From NCBI GenBank assembly GCA_028821475.1, contig JAPPGB010000140.1, positions 1-36,590 on the forward strand: a stretch of 36,590 bases of DNA, given 5' to 3'. The notes under the pieces are model-generated. The model ran no database searches. It was not told the origin of the DNA and saw nothing but the letters and a program-made list of their open reading frames with translations. Source of the DNA: Spirochaetaceae bacterium (GTDB lineage: Bacteria > Spirochaetota > Spirochaetia > SZUA-6 > Bin103). Positions within the stretch are counted from its first letter, which is position 1. Each line of letters begins with the position of its first letter. Below are positions 7,478 through 16,412 of the stretch, in pieces. Made by a program: the position numbers and the translations under genes.

Positions 7478-7834
7478 ATGAGGATTTCCCCCCACACCAC
7501 CGACAGCGCGGCGATGCAGGAGTTGGGCACCCGAATTGCCCGCCATCGCCTGAACCGCAATCTCACCCAGGCAACGCTCGCCGCCGAGGCGGGGGTGTCG
7601 GTGCCCACCGTGCAGCGCCTGGAGCAGGGCAAGTCGTGTCAGGCCTCCAGCCTGATCCGGATCCTGCGCGCCCTCAAGTTCCTGGAACATCTCGACGGCC
7701 TCGTCCCCGAGCCACCGGCGAGCCCGATGCAGCAGCTCAGAATGAGCGGCAAGCTGCGCCGCCGAGCGTCCTCACCGGGCGCCACTCACATCCGTGAGCG
7801 CCTCGCGGCCTGGACCTGGGGCGATGAGCCATGA
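7478..7834 (+). CDS. hipB: HipB-like antitoxin, XRE-family HTH regulator
   Basis: A 118-residue protein with one XRE/Cro helix-turn-helix: LGTRIARHRLNRNLTQATLAAEAGVSVPTVQRLEQGK-type spacing lies in its N-terminal half (turn helix AGVSVPTVQRLEQG). It is expected to bind DNA, repress its own operon, and neutralise the HipA kinase next door. The ATG at 7478 is chosen over an alternative TTG at 7448; a GGAG at 7464-7467 lies about 10 nt upstream. The stop overlaps the hipA start in an ATGA (7831-7834), the usual antitoxin-first arrangement. The C-terminal basic stretch (GKLRRRASS) could contact DNA or HipA. An AT-rich leader precedes it. Confidence 0.85.
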   Translation: MRISPHTTDSAAMQELGTRIARHRLNRNLTQATLAAEAGVSVPTVQRLEQGKSCQASSLIRILRALKFLEHLDGLVPEPPASPMQQLRMSGKLRRRASSPGATHIRERLAAWTWGDEP

Positions 7835-9132
7835 CGGTGGCCGAAGCGCGAATGTGGGGTACCACGATCGGCGCCGTGACCTGGGATGACGAACGTGGTT
7901 GCGCCGCCTTCGAGTATGCGCCGGCCTTCCTGCCGAGTGGCCGGCAGGTTGCCCCGCTCACGATGCCGCTGGCCGCCGGCATCTACTCCTTCCCCGCACT
8001 GGCGCGGGAGACGTTCCACGGACTTCCTGGACTCCTTGCCGACTCGCTCCCCGATCGCTTCGGCAACGCACTCATCGACGCCTGGCTGACCGCACAGGGT
8101 CGTCGTCCGGGCGACTTCAGTCCGGTGGAACGGCTCTGTTACGTCGGCGAGCGCGGCATGGGCGCCCTGGAGTTCGTACCCGCCACCGGCCCCGACCATC
8201 GACAGTCCGCGGTGGAGGTGGCGGCACTCGTCGACCTGGCCGGTGAGATACTCACGAACCGGAGCAATCTCGCCGGCTCGTTCACCGCGCCCCGGCGGCA
8301 GCAGGCGCTGCAGAGCATCCTCCGGGTGGGCACTTCCGCCGGCGGCGCCCGCGCCAAGGCGGTCATCGCATGGAATCCCGCCACCGGCGAGGTGCGTTCC
8401 GGGCAGGTCTCCGCCGGCGACGGGTTTTCCTACTGGCTGCTGAAGTTCGACGGCGTAGCCGGGAACCGCGACCGCGAGCTCGAGGATCCGCGAGGCTACG
8501 GACTGATCGAATACGCCTACCACCTGATGGCTCGGGCCGCCGGCATCACCATGGCCGATTGCCGAATCCTGAGCGAAGGCGGGCGCAATCACTTCATGAC
8601 CAGGCGCTTCGACCGAACCGCGGCAGGCGACAAGATTCACCTGCTGTCGCTCGGCGCGATGGCGCACTACGACTTCAACCAGGCCGGCGCCCACTCCTAC
8701 GAGCAGGCGCTCCGCGTGATCGAACAACTGGAGATTGGCAAGGAGGCAGTGGAGGAGCAGTTCCGCCGCATGGCGTTCAACGTGGTCGCTCGCAACCAGG
8801 ACGACCACGTCAAGAACATCGCGTTCCTGATGGATCGGTCGGGGCGCTGGTCGCTCGCACCCGCATTCGACGTCACCTATAGCTACAACCCATCAGGACC
8901 CTGGACCGGCGTTCACCAGATGTCCCTGAACGGCAAACGCGACGGCTTCGCGGGAGACGACTTCGTCGCTTGCGCGCGCAACGCCGCCATGAAGCGTGGC
9001 CGAGCCTCCGACATTCTTGGCCAGGTCGGAGAGGCCGTGCGGCGCTGGCCGGAGTTCGCCGGGCAGGCAGGAGTGCCGGGTGCCGTGGCCGCAAACATCG
9101 CCGCGGTGCATCGTCTCGATGTCGTGGGATGA
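7831..9132 (+). CDS. hipA: HipA-like serine/threonine kinase toxin
   Basis: A 433-residue HipA-family kinase, full length for the family (about 440). The N-terminal HipA_N domain contains LPGLLADSLPDRFGNALI. The kinase-like core shows the mobile loop RVGTSAGGARAKA (region of the autophosphorylated Ser in E. coli HipA), the ATP-binding lysine in YWLLKFD, the catalytic loop FNVVARNQDDHVKN (Asp and Asn), and the metal-binding APAFDVTYSY. In E. coli the kinase phosphorylates glutamyl-tRNA synthetase and causes dormancy; targets of other HipA proteins vary. The ATG overlaps the hipB stop by 4 nt, so the two are translationally coupled. No truncation or lost catalytic residue is seen, so the module is probably functional. 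Confidence 0.93.
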   Translation: MTVAEARMWGTTIGAVTWDDERGCAAFEYAPAFLPSGRQVAPLTMPLAAGIYSFPALARETFHGLPGLLADSLPDRFGNALIDAWLTAQGRRPGDFSPVERLCYVGERGMGALEFVPATGPDHRQSAVEVAALVDLAGEILTNRSNLAGSFTAPRRQQALQSILRVGTSAGGARAKAVIAWNPATGEVRSGQVSAGDGFSYWLLKFDGVAGNRDRELEDPRGYGLIEYAYHLMARAAGITMADCRILSEGGRNHFMTRRFDRTAAGDKIHLLSLGAMAHYDFNQAGAHSYEQALRVIEQLEIGKEAVEEQFRRMAFNVVARNQDDHVKNIAFLMDRSGRWSLAPAFDVTYSYNPSGPWTGVHQMSLNGKRDGFAGDDFVACARNAAMKRGRASDILGQVGEAVRRWPEFAGQAGVPGAVAANIAAVHRLDVVG

Positions 9133-9179
9133 GGTGACGGCCACGGAACGAGAGGCTTCCGGGGTGTCCGGCTGGTAGT

Positions 9180-10241
9180 CTACGGTTCGTTGGCGGCGCT
9201 GATTTCCTGGCACATGCGGGCCAGCTCGGCCACCCGTTCGTCGGGCGTACCGGACTCGATGTCGGCGAATACCAGGTCGCAGGGGCCGTACTGGGCGGCG
9301 ATCAACTCCAGGTCGGCGCGCAACTGTTCGCTGCTCTTGTCGCGCACCTCCATCGGCGTGTACATCAGCGCGCGGCGGCCGGCGGGAAACAGGGCGCGCG
9401 CCTTGGGCAGGTCGGAGTCGAGCCCCATGTCGACGTAGGCCACGTCGGGCACGGAGGCGTAGTGGTCCAGGTAGGGGTTGGCGTTCCAGGCGCAGTTGTG
9501 GATGCCGATCAAGCCGAAGGTCTCGGCAATGCGGCGGTCGTGCGCCAGCAGGAACTCCTCGTAGTGCTTGGGTGACACCATGTTCACCAGGCAGTTGCTG
9601 ACCGTGAAGTGGCGGTTGTCGACGCCCGCCTCGCGCTGCCGGGCGTACAGCCGCTGCGCGCCCTCGATCATGGTGGCGGCAACGCACGACAACAGGTGGT
9701 GCACGCGGTCCGGCTCGCGCACCATCTCCAGGAACAGGTCCTCGCCGCGGATGCGGTAGGCGCTGTTCAGCACGCCCTGCCAGTTGAGGTAGCCGCGCAC
9801 GGTGCCGGTCTCGCGCTCGATCCAGTCCACCTGCTCCATCAGCTCCGCGAACGCTGCGCTGCGGTCCAGGTCGGGGGGCTGCAGCCGGTCTACCGCCTCG
9901 CCGTCGAGGTGCTCGCGCGCGCTCCACGGCCAGTTGTCCTCCTGGTACTCGATCGGGATGCCGTACAGCAGCGCCACGAACGACGCACCGTAGATGCCGG
10001 TCAACAGGTCGGTCGGCGCCGCCGGATCTTCCACCCCGCCGATCGGCAGCCCCGGGAAACGGCGCCGCACCTCGCGCGCCATCTGCACCAGCGCGGAGCG
10101 GCGGTACTCGGGGTCGGTGTGCCAGCGCTCGCCGAAGTCGATGCCCACGGCGTCGCGGTACCACTTGGGCGTGAAGCCGAACTCCGGGCGCAGAAACGGC
10201 TCCTCGCCGGTGCCGGGGCGCCGCGTCGCGGGGGCCGACAA
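9180..10241 (-). CDS. Uroporphyrinogen decarboxylase (URO-D) superfamily protein
   Basis: About 353 residues of the URO-D/CmuA/MtaA superfamily. Members with the zinc-type His-x-Cys motif are usually corrinoid methyltransferases rather than haem enzymes. Here GLIGIHNCAWN provides His248 and Cys250, and the end motif (MYTPMEVRDKSSEQL) gives the usual last barrel strand. The N terminus is uncertain. The frame opens at TTG 10241 with no ribosome binding site, but it is readable upstream (YDELVSYIAL resembles the family's first helix), so a non-ATG start near 10287 just after the preceding SDR stop is plausible. It probably forms an operon with that SDR. Such genes are frequent in sugar-degrading loci of high-GC environmental bacteria, with unknown substrate. 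Confidence 0.78.
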   Translation of the reverse strand: MSAPATRRPGTGEEPFLRPEFGFTPKWYRDAVGIDFGERWHTDPEYRRSALVQMAREVRRRFPGLPIGGVEDPAAPTDLLTGIYGASFVALLYGIPIEYQEDNWPWSAREHLDGEAVDRLQPPDLDRSAAFAELMEQVDWIERETGTVRGYLNWQGVLNSAYRIRGEDLFLEMVREPDRVHHLLSCVAATMIEGAQRLYARQREAGVDNRHFTVSNCLVNMVSPKHYEEFLLAHDRRIAETFGLIGIHNCAWNANPYLDHYASVPDVAYVDMGLDSDLPKARALFPAGRRALMYTPMEVRDKSSEQLRADLELIAAQYGPCDLVFADIESGTPDERVAELARMCQEISAANEP

Positions 10242-10301
10242 AGCGATATAGCTGACCAGCTCGTCATATGGGCGCGCGGTGTCCAGCGTATCGCTCCCGG
10301 C

Positions 10302-11078
10302 TCAGCCGCGGCCGATGTAGGGCATGGTGTTCGCCATGACGGTCAGGAACGGGACGTTGGTGTCGAGCGGCAGGTTGGCCATGTACAGCACCGCGTCGGC
10401 CACGTGCTGCACGTCCATGGTCGGCTCCACCATGGTGGTGCCATTCGGCTGCGCGACTCCCTCCGCCATGCGCGCGGTCATGGGCGTACCGGCGTTGCCG
10501 ATGTCGATCTGGCCGCAGGTAATGTCGAACGCCCGCCCGTCGAGCGACGTCGACTTGGTCAACCCGGTGATCGCGTGCTTGGTGGCGGTGTAGGGGGTCG
10601 AGTTGGGCCGCGGCACGTGTGCGGAAATGGAGCCGTTGTTGATGATGCGTCCGCCGCGCGGATCCTGCGCCTTCATGATCCGCACCGCCTCCTGAGTACA
10701 CAGGAACGAACCGGTGAGGTTGGTGTCCACCACGCGCTGCCACGCCTCCAGCTCAAGCTCTTCGAGCGGGACGCCCGGGGCGCCGATGCCGGCGTTGTTG
10801 AACAGCACGTCGACCCGCCCGTACGCATCTCTCGCCGCCATGAACAGCTCCACTACCGAGTCCTGCGAGGTCACGTCGGTGGGCACGGCCAGCGTTCCCG
10901 GCGCGTCGCCGGGCGGGCCGCTCCAGGCCGCGGCCATCTGCGCGACGGTGTCCTGCAGCGCCGCCTCACGGCGCCCGGCCACCACCATGGCGAAGCCGTT
11001 CCGGTACAGGGTGACCGCGGCCGCCTGCCCTACTCCGCTGCCGGCGCCGGTAACGACCGCAACCTTGAGTGGTTCCAT
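10302..11078 (-). CDS. Short-chain dehydrogenase/reductase (classical SDR)
   Basis: A 258-residue [11 protein letters not shown] (residues 10-17) binds the cofactor, NNAG (94-97) stabilises the fold, and Tyr163 with Lys167 (YTATK) form the active-site pair, preceded by the Ser150/Ser152 segment. The family oxidises or reduces alcohol/keto groups with NAD(P); the substrate is unknown. The ATG at 11078 is selected because [11 protein letters not shown] begins directly at the first beta strand and a GAGGA lies about 11 nt upstream. An earlier in-frame Met at 11126 would overlap the metalloregulator stop. The URO-D family gene follows on the same strand, so the two probably work on one small carbon compound. 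Confidence 0.9.
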   Translation of the reverse strand: MEPLKVAVVTGAGSGVGQAAAVTLYRNGFAMVVAGRREAALQDTVAQMAAAWSGPPGDAPGTLAVPTDVTSQDSVVELFMAARDAYGRVDVLFNNAGIGAPGVPLEELELEAWQRVVDTNLTGSFLCTQEAVRIMKAQDPRGGRIINNGSISAHVPRPNSTPYTATKHAITGLTKSTSLDGRAFDITCGQIDIGNAGTPMTARMAEGVAQPNGTTMVEPTMDVQHVADAVLYMANLPLDTNVPFLTVMANTMPYIGRG

Positions 11079-11112
11079 GCCGCATCGTCCTCTATCATTT
11101 TGGTTCTGTCCT

Positions 11113-11799
11113 CTATTCCGGTTCATCGACGCGCACGAAGCGCGCGAGATCCTGCGAGATGGTCACCAACTCCGCGCCGGCGGGTATGCCGGAACGCTCC
11201 AGGACCAACTCCTCATCGGTTACCTGGGTCAGCTTGACGGAGGTGCCCGGCAGCAGCCGGTTGGTGTGCAGGAGCCGCATCAGGGCGGAGTTCTCCTCCG
11301 CCTCCTCGGTGATGCGCAGGATGGTGGTGACCGCGCCCTCCTCCACCTCCGACAGGCGGCGCGCATCGAGCAGCCGGCGCTCGTCGCGCGATCCGGGAAA
11401 CGGGTTGCCGTGCGGGCAGGTGGTAGGCCGCCCGAGACGTTCGAACAGGTGCGCCTCCAGGCGCGGCGACAACGAGTGCTCCAGCCGGTCCGCCTCCTCG
11501 TCCACGTCGACCCAATCGAATCCCAGTTCGTCGACCAGCAGGCGCTCCAACAGGTAGTGGCGGCGGATCGTGCGCTCCGCCTGGTCGCGCCCGCGCGGTG
11601 TCAGGCGCAGTCCGTCGTCGGGATCGAGCACGGCCAGTCCGTGCTGCGCAAGACGCCTCATGGCCTGCGTCACGGCGGGGGGAGAAACCCCCATACGCTC
11701 CGCTATGCGCGCGCCGATCACCGGCCGGCCCTCGCGGAGCAGCATGTAGAGCTGAATCAGGTACTCGTTTTCGGTAGATGATGAACTTGGGCGTGTCAC
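11113..11799 (-). CDS. DtxR/MntR-family metal-dependent transcriptional regulator
   Basis: A 228-residue regulator with the three-part DtxR layout: an N-terminal winged helix ([20 protein letters not shown]), a dimerisation and metal domain, and a C-terminal FeoA/SH3-like domain ([19 protein letters not shown]). His81/Glu85 and Glu107/His108 are recognisable metal ligands. Aligned by eye, the position of DtxR Met10 is Glu12 and that of DtxR Cys102 is Asp104. These are carboxylates, as in manganese-sensing MntR (Asp8/Glu99), so Mn2+ sensing is likelier than Fe2+; this is inference. The start is GTG at 11799 with no good ribosome binding site. It is divergent from the glycosyltransferase at 11981 across a 181-bp spacer and may regulate itself or that operon. 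Confidence 0.88.
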   Translation of the reverse strand: MTRPSSSSTENEYLIQLYMLLREGRPVIGARIAERMGVSPPAVTQAMRRLAQHGLAVLDPDDGLRLTPRGRDQAERTIRRHYLLERLLVDELGFDWVDVDEEADRLEHSLSPRLEAHLFERLGRPTTCPHGNPFPGSRDERRLLDARRLSEVEEGAVTTILRITEEAEENSALMRLLHTNRLLPGTSVKLTQVTDEELVLERSGIPAGAELVTISQDLARFVRVDEPE

Positions 11800-11919
11800 T
11801 AAGCAGTTCCGGCAGAGTCTGCAAGGTAGCCTCCGCCCGGCGAATCGTCAAGGAAGCGCCGGAACCGCCGGAACCGTTGCGCGGCGCGACGGCCGCTCGG
11901 CAGCGCCGTTGCTTCGGCG

Positions 11920-11970
11920 TTGCGGAGCCGGGAACGCGCGCCCTATACTGCCGGCGCTCGCGTTGCGAGC
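11920..11970 (+). promoter_or_regulatory. Candidate promoter and inverted repeat upstream of the glycosyltransferase
   Basis: A -35-like TTGCGG (11920-11925), an 18-nt spacer and a -10 TATACT (11944-11949) precede the ATG at 11981. Directly downstream is a perfect inverted repeat, GCTCGC-GTT-GCGAGC (11956-11970), over the predicted transcription start. It is a possible operator in the spacer shared with the divergent metalloregulator. Confidence 0.4.
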
Positions 11971-11980
11971 ACTTTGCTGC

Positions 11981-13264
11981 ATGCGCATCTGCGTCGTCGC
12001 TCTCGGCACCCACGGGGACGTTCGTCCGTTGCTCGCCCTCGCCGAGGGGCTGAGCCGCGCCGGTGAACAGGTTCTGTTCGCGACCCATCGCTATTTCGAG
12101 AAGATGGTAACCGACCGCGGGCTCGGCTTCCGCGCCGTCGAGGTCAATCCACGCGATATCATCGACAGCCGCCTCGGCCGCGGCTGGGTGCGCAGCGGCA
12201 CCAACCCGCTGTTGTTCATCCGCCACTTCCGGGAACTCGCGCTCTCCTTCGGCCGGGAATTGATGGACGACTGCTACCGCGCATGTCGCGACGCCGAGGC
12301 GATCGTGACCGGACTGCTCGGTTACTTCGCCGCCTGGAACCTTGCGGAGCGGCTCGAGGTACCGTTGGCCGCGGCGTTCCTGCAGCCGGCCACTCCGAGC
12401 AGGCACCTGCCGTCGGTTTTCTTCCAGGAATTGCCGGGACCGGCGCAGGTGCGCCGCACGTACAATTACGCCAGCCACCGGCTGGTCGAGTTTCTGCTCT
12501 GGAACGTGCTGCGTCCGCCCACCAACGCGGTACGAGCCGACATCCTGGACCTGCCCCCGGCGCCGCGGCGGCACACGTTCGCTGCCAACCTGCGCGGCAG
12601 TCTTCTGCTGTACGGGTTCAGCCCGGCGGTGCTGCCGCGCCCGTCGGACTGGGACGACCACGTCCAGGTGACCGGCTACTGGTTCCTGGATGAGGAAGGC
12701 GACGGCTGGCACCCGGACGCACAGTTGCAGCGCTTCCTCGCCGGCGGCGCGCCGCCGGTGTACGTCGGTTTCGGCAGCATGAGCAGCGACGGCGAAGAGG
12801 ACCTCACCGGCATCGTGTTCAGCGCGCTGCGCCGCTGCCGGCTGCGCGGCGTGCTGGCGACCGGCTGGGGCGGCCTTACCCCGGCGCAGCTTCCGCCCGA
12901 CATGCTGATGCTCGACTGGGTGCCGCACGACTGGCTGTTTCCCCGCACGGCCGCGGTAATCCATCACGGCGGCGCCGGCACCACCGCCACCGGCCTGCGC
13001 CACGGCGTGCCGCAGGTGGTGGTGCCGTTCTTCGGCGATCAACACTTCTGGGGCAGTCGGGTGCACGAACTGGCAGTGGGGCCGCCGCCGGTGCCGCGGC
13101 GGCGGCTCACCGCCGACCGGCTGGCGGACGCGCTGTGCAGCGCCGCCTCCGATCCGTCGGTGCGCGCCCGCGCCGCCGAGATAGGGGCCCGAATCAGGAC
13201 CGAGGATGGCGTGTCGACGGCGGTTTGCGCACTCCGGCGCCGCCTGCACGGGCGGTTGTCGTGA
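11981..13264 (+). CDS. UGT-like glycosyltransferase (GT1, sterol/macrolide glucosyltransferase type)
   Basis: A 427-residue GT-B glycosyltransferase of the UDP-glucuronosyl/glucosyltransferase (GT1/GT28-like) superfamily. The N-terminal acceptor domain starts MRICVVALGTHGDVRPLLAL, the signature of sterol- and macrolide-glucosyltransferase types. The C-terminal donor domain has VGFGSMSS and the sugar-nucleotide motif HHGGAGTTATGLRHGVPQVV, followed by FFGDQHFW. It is expected to transfer a hexose from UDP- or dTDP-sugar to a hydrophobic hydroxylated acceptor at the cytoplasmic face. The ATG at 11981 begins the first strand. Its stop overlaps the next gene's GTG start (GTGA, 13261-13264). With the lipid-type genes that follow, a glycolipid product is a reasonable hypothesis; the acceptor is not known. 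Confidence 0.88.
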   Translation: MRICVVALGTHGDVRPLLALAEGLSRAGEQVLFATHRYFEKMVTDRGLGFRAVEVNPRDIIDSRLGRGWVRSGTNPLLFIRHFRELALSFGRELMDDCYRACRDAEAIVTGLLGYFAAWNLAERLEVPLAAAFLQPATPSRHLPSVFFQELPGPAQVRRTYNYASHRLVEFLLWNVLRPPTNAVRADILDLPPAPRRHTFAANLRGSLLLYGFSPAVLPRPSDWDDHVQVTGYWFLDEEGDGWHPDAQLQRFLAGGAPPVYVGFGSMSSDGEEDLTGIVFSALRRCRLRGVLATGWGGLTPAQLPPDMLMLDWVPHDWLFPRTAAVIHHGGAGTTATGLRHGVPQVVVPFFGDQHFWGSRVHELAVGPPPVPRRRLTADRLADALCSAASDPSVRARAAEIGARIRTEDGVSTAVCALRRRLHGRLS

Positions 13265-14340
13265 CGGCAAGGCGGCGCAGCGAACCGGACCGTCCGTCGG
13301 CGCTGGTCACCGGCGCCTCCGGCATGATCGGCGGCGAAGTGGCCGCCCAACTCGCCGCCGCGGGCCATCGCGTGCGCTGCCTGCTGCGCCCGTCGAGCGG
13401 GCCGCCGGCCGTCCGCCACCCCAACATCGAGGTGCTGCGCGCCGACCTGTCCGACCACGTTGCCGTCGCCGCCGCCCTGCGCGGCGTGGTCCGGGTGTTC
13501 CACGTTGCCGGTTATCTGCACGCCGGCGCGCCGTTCAGCGCCGGCGAAGAGTATGCGCCCTATCGCGCCGCCAACGTGGATCTGACCGAACGCATGCTCG
13601 CCGCGAGCGCCGATGCCGGCGTGCGGCGGTTCGTGTTCGCCAGCACCACCGGCGTCTATCGCGCCGGCGCGGCGTCCCCGATCGGTGAGCACAGCCCGCT
13701 GGCGCCGCTGTCCGCCTACGGGCGCTCCAAGGTGGAAGCCGAAGGCGTGGTGCGCGAGTACGGCGGGCGCGGGCTGAGTTACACGATCGTGCGGCCAAGC
13801 GCCACCTACGGGCCGGGCGACCGCCACTTCCTGCCCGCCGCGCTGGCCATGGCGCGCATGCGGCGCGTTCCGCTGGTGGACGGCGGCCGCCACCTGGTGG
13901 ACTTCGGATACGTGAGCGATGTCGCGCGCCTGATGGTGCAGGCGGCGGGCGCTCCGGCGGCGGATGGCGCCACCTACAACGCCGCCACCGGCAATCCGCA
14001 GCCGCTGCGCGCCCTGTTCGACGTGCATGCGGAACTCACCGGACAGTCTTCCCCGGCCATCGTGCCGGTGCCGGCCGGCTTGTGCCGTCTGCTCGGGCCG
14101 CTGCTGCCGGCGGCGGTGCGGTTGCTCGCCCCCGGCATGAGCGCCATGGTGACGCGCGACGCGCTGGCCTACCTCTCACGCGACGTGTTCTACGACATGA
14201 GCCGCTCCTACCGCGACTTCGGGTTTCAACCGGAAATCGACTTCCGCGCCGGGCTGGCGCTGGTGCTGGCAGCCGGAGGCTTGAGCACAACCGGGATCCC
14301 GAGATCCGCGAACAGCAGATCCGCGGATCAGAATTCGTAG
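13261..14340 (+). CDS. NAD(P)-dependent epimerase/3-beta-HSD-type extended SDR
   Basis: A 359-residue extended SDR. The Rossmann loop is LVTGASGMIGGEVAA (near residues 15-29), and the active-site pair is Tyr153/Lys157 (YGRSK) with FASTTGVY supplying Ser/Thr. VRPSATYGPGDRHFLP and DFGYVSDVARLM are typical of 3-beta-hydroxysteroid dehydrogenase, dihydroflavonol reductase and OleD-type ketoacyl reductases. The GTG start at 13261 overlaps the glycosyltransferase stop, so translation is coupled. The end runs 13 bp into the convergent ketoacyl-synthase gene. The last 20 or so residues (PRSANSRSADQNS) are low in structure and lie over a short repeated GATCCGCG sequence. It likely reduces a beta-keto or keto lipid intermediate before glycosylation; the substrate is inferred from context only. 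Confidence 0.85.
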   Translation: MTARRRSEPDRPSALVTGASGMIGGEVAAQLAAAGHRVRCLLRPSSGPPAVRHPNIEVLRADLSDHVAVAAALRGVVRVFHVAGYLHAGAPFSAGEEYAPYRAANVDLTERMLAASADAGVRRFVFASTTGVYRAGAASPIGEHSPLAPLSAYGRSKVEAEGVVREYGGRGLSYTIVRPSATYGPGDRHFLPAALAMARMRRVPLVDGGRHLVDFGYVSDVARLMVQAAGAPAADGATYNAATGNPQPLRALFDVHAELTGQSSPAIVPVPAGLCRLLGPLLPAAVRLLAPGMSAMVTRDALAYLSRDVFYDMSRSYRDFGFQPEIDFRAGLALVLAAGGLSTTGIPRSANSRSADQNS

Positions 14341-16316
14341 GTGGCGCAGGCGACCTCGATGCCGGCGCCGGCGGCAAGAAACAGTCCCATGCTTCCCGGC
14401 GGAACCACGCGCTCGCCGGCCGCTTCCCAGCCCGCGGCCGGAGCGGCCGTAAACAGGTTGCCGCCGCCGCACGACACGAACCTGCTGGGCTCGACGCCGA
14501 GCACGTCCGCCAGCCGGTCCAGGAACTCCGGCCCGAGTTGCGGCGGAAAGATCACCGCAAAATCGTCCAGGGAAACACGCTCCCGGCGCAGCAACTCCGT
14601 CACGCTCTCCGCCACCGCCTCCGGCAGCCTCTCGGCGAGCCGGTGGTCGCATTCCACGCGCAGACGCGGCGGCCCCGAGTCGTCCGTATATGCGTATGCG
14701 TGGTACCAGTCCAGGTACTCGGCATGCGTTTCGACGAAAAAACTGCGGAAGCCGGTCCGTCCGGAACTGCGTTCCAGCACCAGGGCGGAGCCGGCACTGG
14801 CCAGTCCCAGCGGCGGCTGGCCGTCGACCGGGGTTTCGTTGAACTCCGAGGCGGCGACCACCGCCACGCAGTCGCGCGACAGCAGCATGCGGCCGGCCAC
14901 CTGGCACGCCATCAACACGCCGGGCGGTCCATTCATCAGGTCGAACGCCAGAAACGGCGGCGCGTCCTGGTCGACGCGCGACCCCTTGATGCCCAGCTCC
15001 TTGGCCACCATGGTGGCCAGCGCCGGTTCGGAGATGAACGCCTCGCGGTACACTCCCGAGTACACCAGCAGCCCCGGCTGGCCGGCCGGCGCGTTCGGGG
15101 CGTCCAGGGCACGCCGTACCGCACGCGCGGCGAGCGTGACGTTGCCGCGTTCGGCATCCGACTCCGGTGTAGACGTGGCCGCCGCCCTCACCCGCACGCG
15201 CTCGCCCGCGGGAACGGCGCGGTAGTAGCCGCGCGCGGCGTTGTCCGCCGCGGCTGCCGGTGGCGGCTCCGGCGCCGGCCGGCCGTTCGCCATGCGGGCG
15301 GCGAACTGCTCGACGCGATACTGAGCGAGGCCCACGGTAATCCCGGACGCAGTGATGCTGAACAACACGCGATCTCCCGGTTGCAACGCGGACCTTTCGA
15401 CCAGGTCCTTGACCGCTACCCAGTGCGAAGTGGTTGCCGTGTTGCCGCGGTGCCGCAGGTTATCCACCATGTTGTCCGAATGGCAGACGCGGCGTCCAAG
15501 ACGGCGATTGGTGGCGCGCGTGGCCTCCTTGATCGAGTTGGAGGAGGTCTGGTGCGGAATGAAGTAGCGCGGTTCGGTGGTTACCCTGCCCGACTCCGCG
15601 ACATTTTCGTACTGGGTGACAACCTCGGCTATGCCGGCGCGAGCGAGGCGGACCGAGTCGGTGAACATGATCGCCCCGTGCGACTCGGCAGAGTGGGCAA
15701 TGCACAACTCGGCGTGCTCCGGGACGGTGTAGATATCGATGTAGTCGAAGCCCGCGCCGTGCTCGAGCAGCAGGCACACGCCGGCATCCCCGAGCGTCAG
15801 GCACGCCAGCCGTTCGTCGTGCAGCCCGTGCAGTTCGCGCTGCGCGGTGGCGGTGAGGTGGGTGATGTACTCGCCGCTGACCACCAGCGCGCGGCGCACG
15901 TCACCGCGCCGAATCAGCTCGTCCACCGCCATGATCGCCGTGAAAACGCCGGCGCACGCGTTGCTGAGATCGAAGGCAAGGGCGCGGTGCAGGCCGAACC
16001 GGCGGCGCAGCACCGCGGCGGTGGTCGGCTCGACGTTGTAGACAAGCGGCGAATCCTGCTTGGAGATATTGGCCGCGACGATCAGGTCGATATCCGCCGC
16101 GCCATGACGCGACCCGGCGAGGCACCTCGCTACCGCGTTGTGGGCCAAGTGGACGGAAAACTCGGTCTCGCCGGCCATGCGCCGGCTGCGAATGCCGGTC
16201 AGGCGTTCCAGGGGAATCAACACGCGTCGCCGGCAGCCCTTTACCACTTCGGTGGTGGTCACTTCCCGTTCGGGAAGATAGACGCCGAGGCTCTCGACGC
16301 TGGTGTTCGCGGTCAC
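14328..16316 (-). CDS. Tandem ketoacyl synthase III (FabH/OleA-like) with degenerate second domain
   Basis: 662 residues, twice the length of a normal KAS III. The first half (about 1-340) has the complete Cys-His-Asn triad: Cys121 in DLSNACAGVF, His255 in FIPHQTSSNS, Asn292 in HRGNTATTS. After a Pro/Ala-rich linker (about 345-360) the second half repeats the thiolase fold. There the Cys position is Pro464 (DLMNGPPGVL) and the His position is Pro592 (IFPPQLGP); only Asn620 (GGGNLF) remains. The first domain should condense acyl-CoA/ACP units (Claisen condensation), and the second may be structural or partner-binding. The GTG start at 16316 is supported by GGAGG (complement 16323-16327), 6-nt spacing. 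It is divergent from the LuxE-like gene and convergent with the SDR. Confidence 0.85.
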   Translation of the reverse strand: MTANTSVESLGVYLPEREVTTTEVVKGCRRRVLIPLERLTGIRSRRMAGETEFSVHLAHNAVARCLAGSRHGAADIDLIVAANISKQDSPLVYNVEPTTAAVLRRRFGLHRALAFDLSNACAGVFTAIMAVDELIRRGDVRRALVVSGEYITHLTATAQRELHGLHDERLACLTLGDAGVCLLLEHGAGFDYIDIYTVPEHAELCIAHSAESHGAIMFTDSVRLARAGIAEVVTQYENVAESGRVTTEPRYFIPHQTSSNSIKEATRATNRRLGRRVCHSDNMVDNLRHRGNTATTSHWVAVKDLVERSALQPGDRVLFSITASGITVGLAQYRVEQFAARMANGRPAPEPPPAAAADNAARGYYRAVPAGERVRVRAAATSTPESDAERGNVTLAARAVRRALDAPNAPAGQPGLLVYSGVYREAFISEPALATMVAKELGIKGSRVDQDAPPFLAFDLMNGPPGVLMACQVAGRMLLSRDCVAVVAASEFNETPVDGQPPLGLASAGSALVLERSSGRTGFRSFFVETHAEYLDWYHAYAYTDDSGPPRLRVECDHRLAERLPEAVAESVTELLRRERVSLDDFAVIFPPQLGPEFLDRLADVLGVEPSRFVSCGGGNLFTAAPAAGWEAAGERVVPPGSMGLFLAAGAGIEVACATYEF

Positions 16317-16412
16317 GCTGCGCCTCCGGGTCGGCGCGTGGTCATGTTCAATAGCTACATCCTTAGCGGGCACACTGGCACGATCCGCCGCTGCGCCACT
16401 CCGAGCGGCCCG

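Noticed and set aside
11213-13270. A 685-residue minus-strand open frame
   Set aside because: It is antisense to the glycosyltransferase and an out-of-frame reading of the metalloregulator; no motifs.
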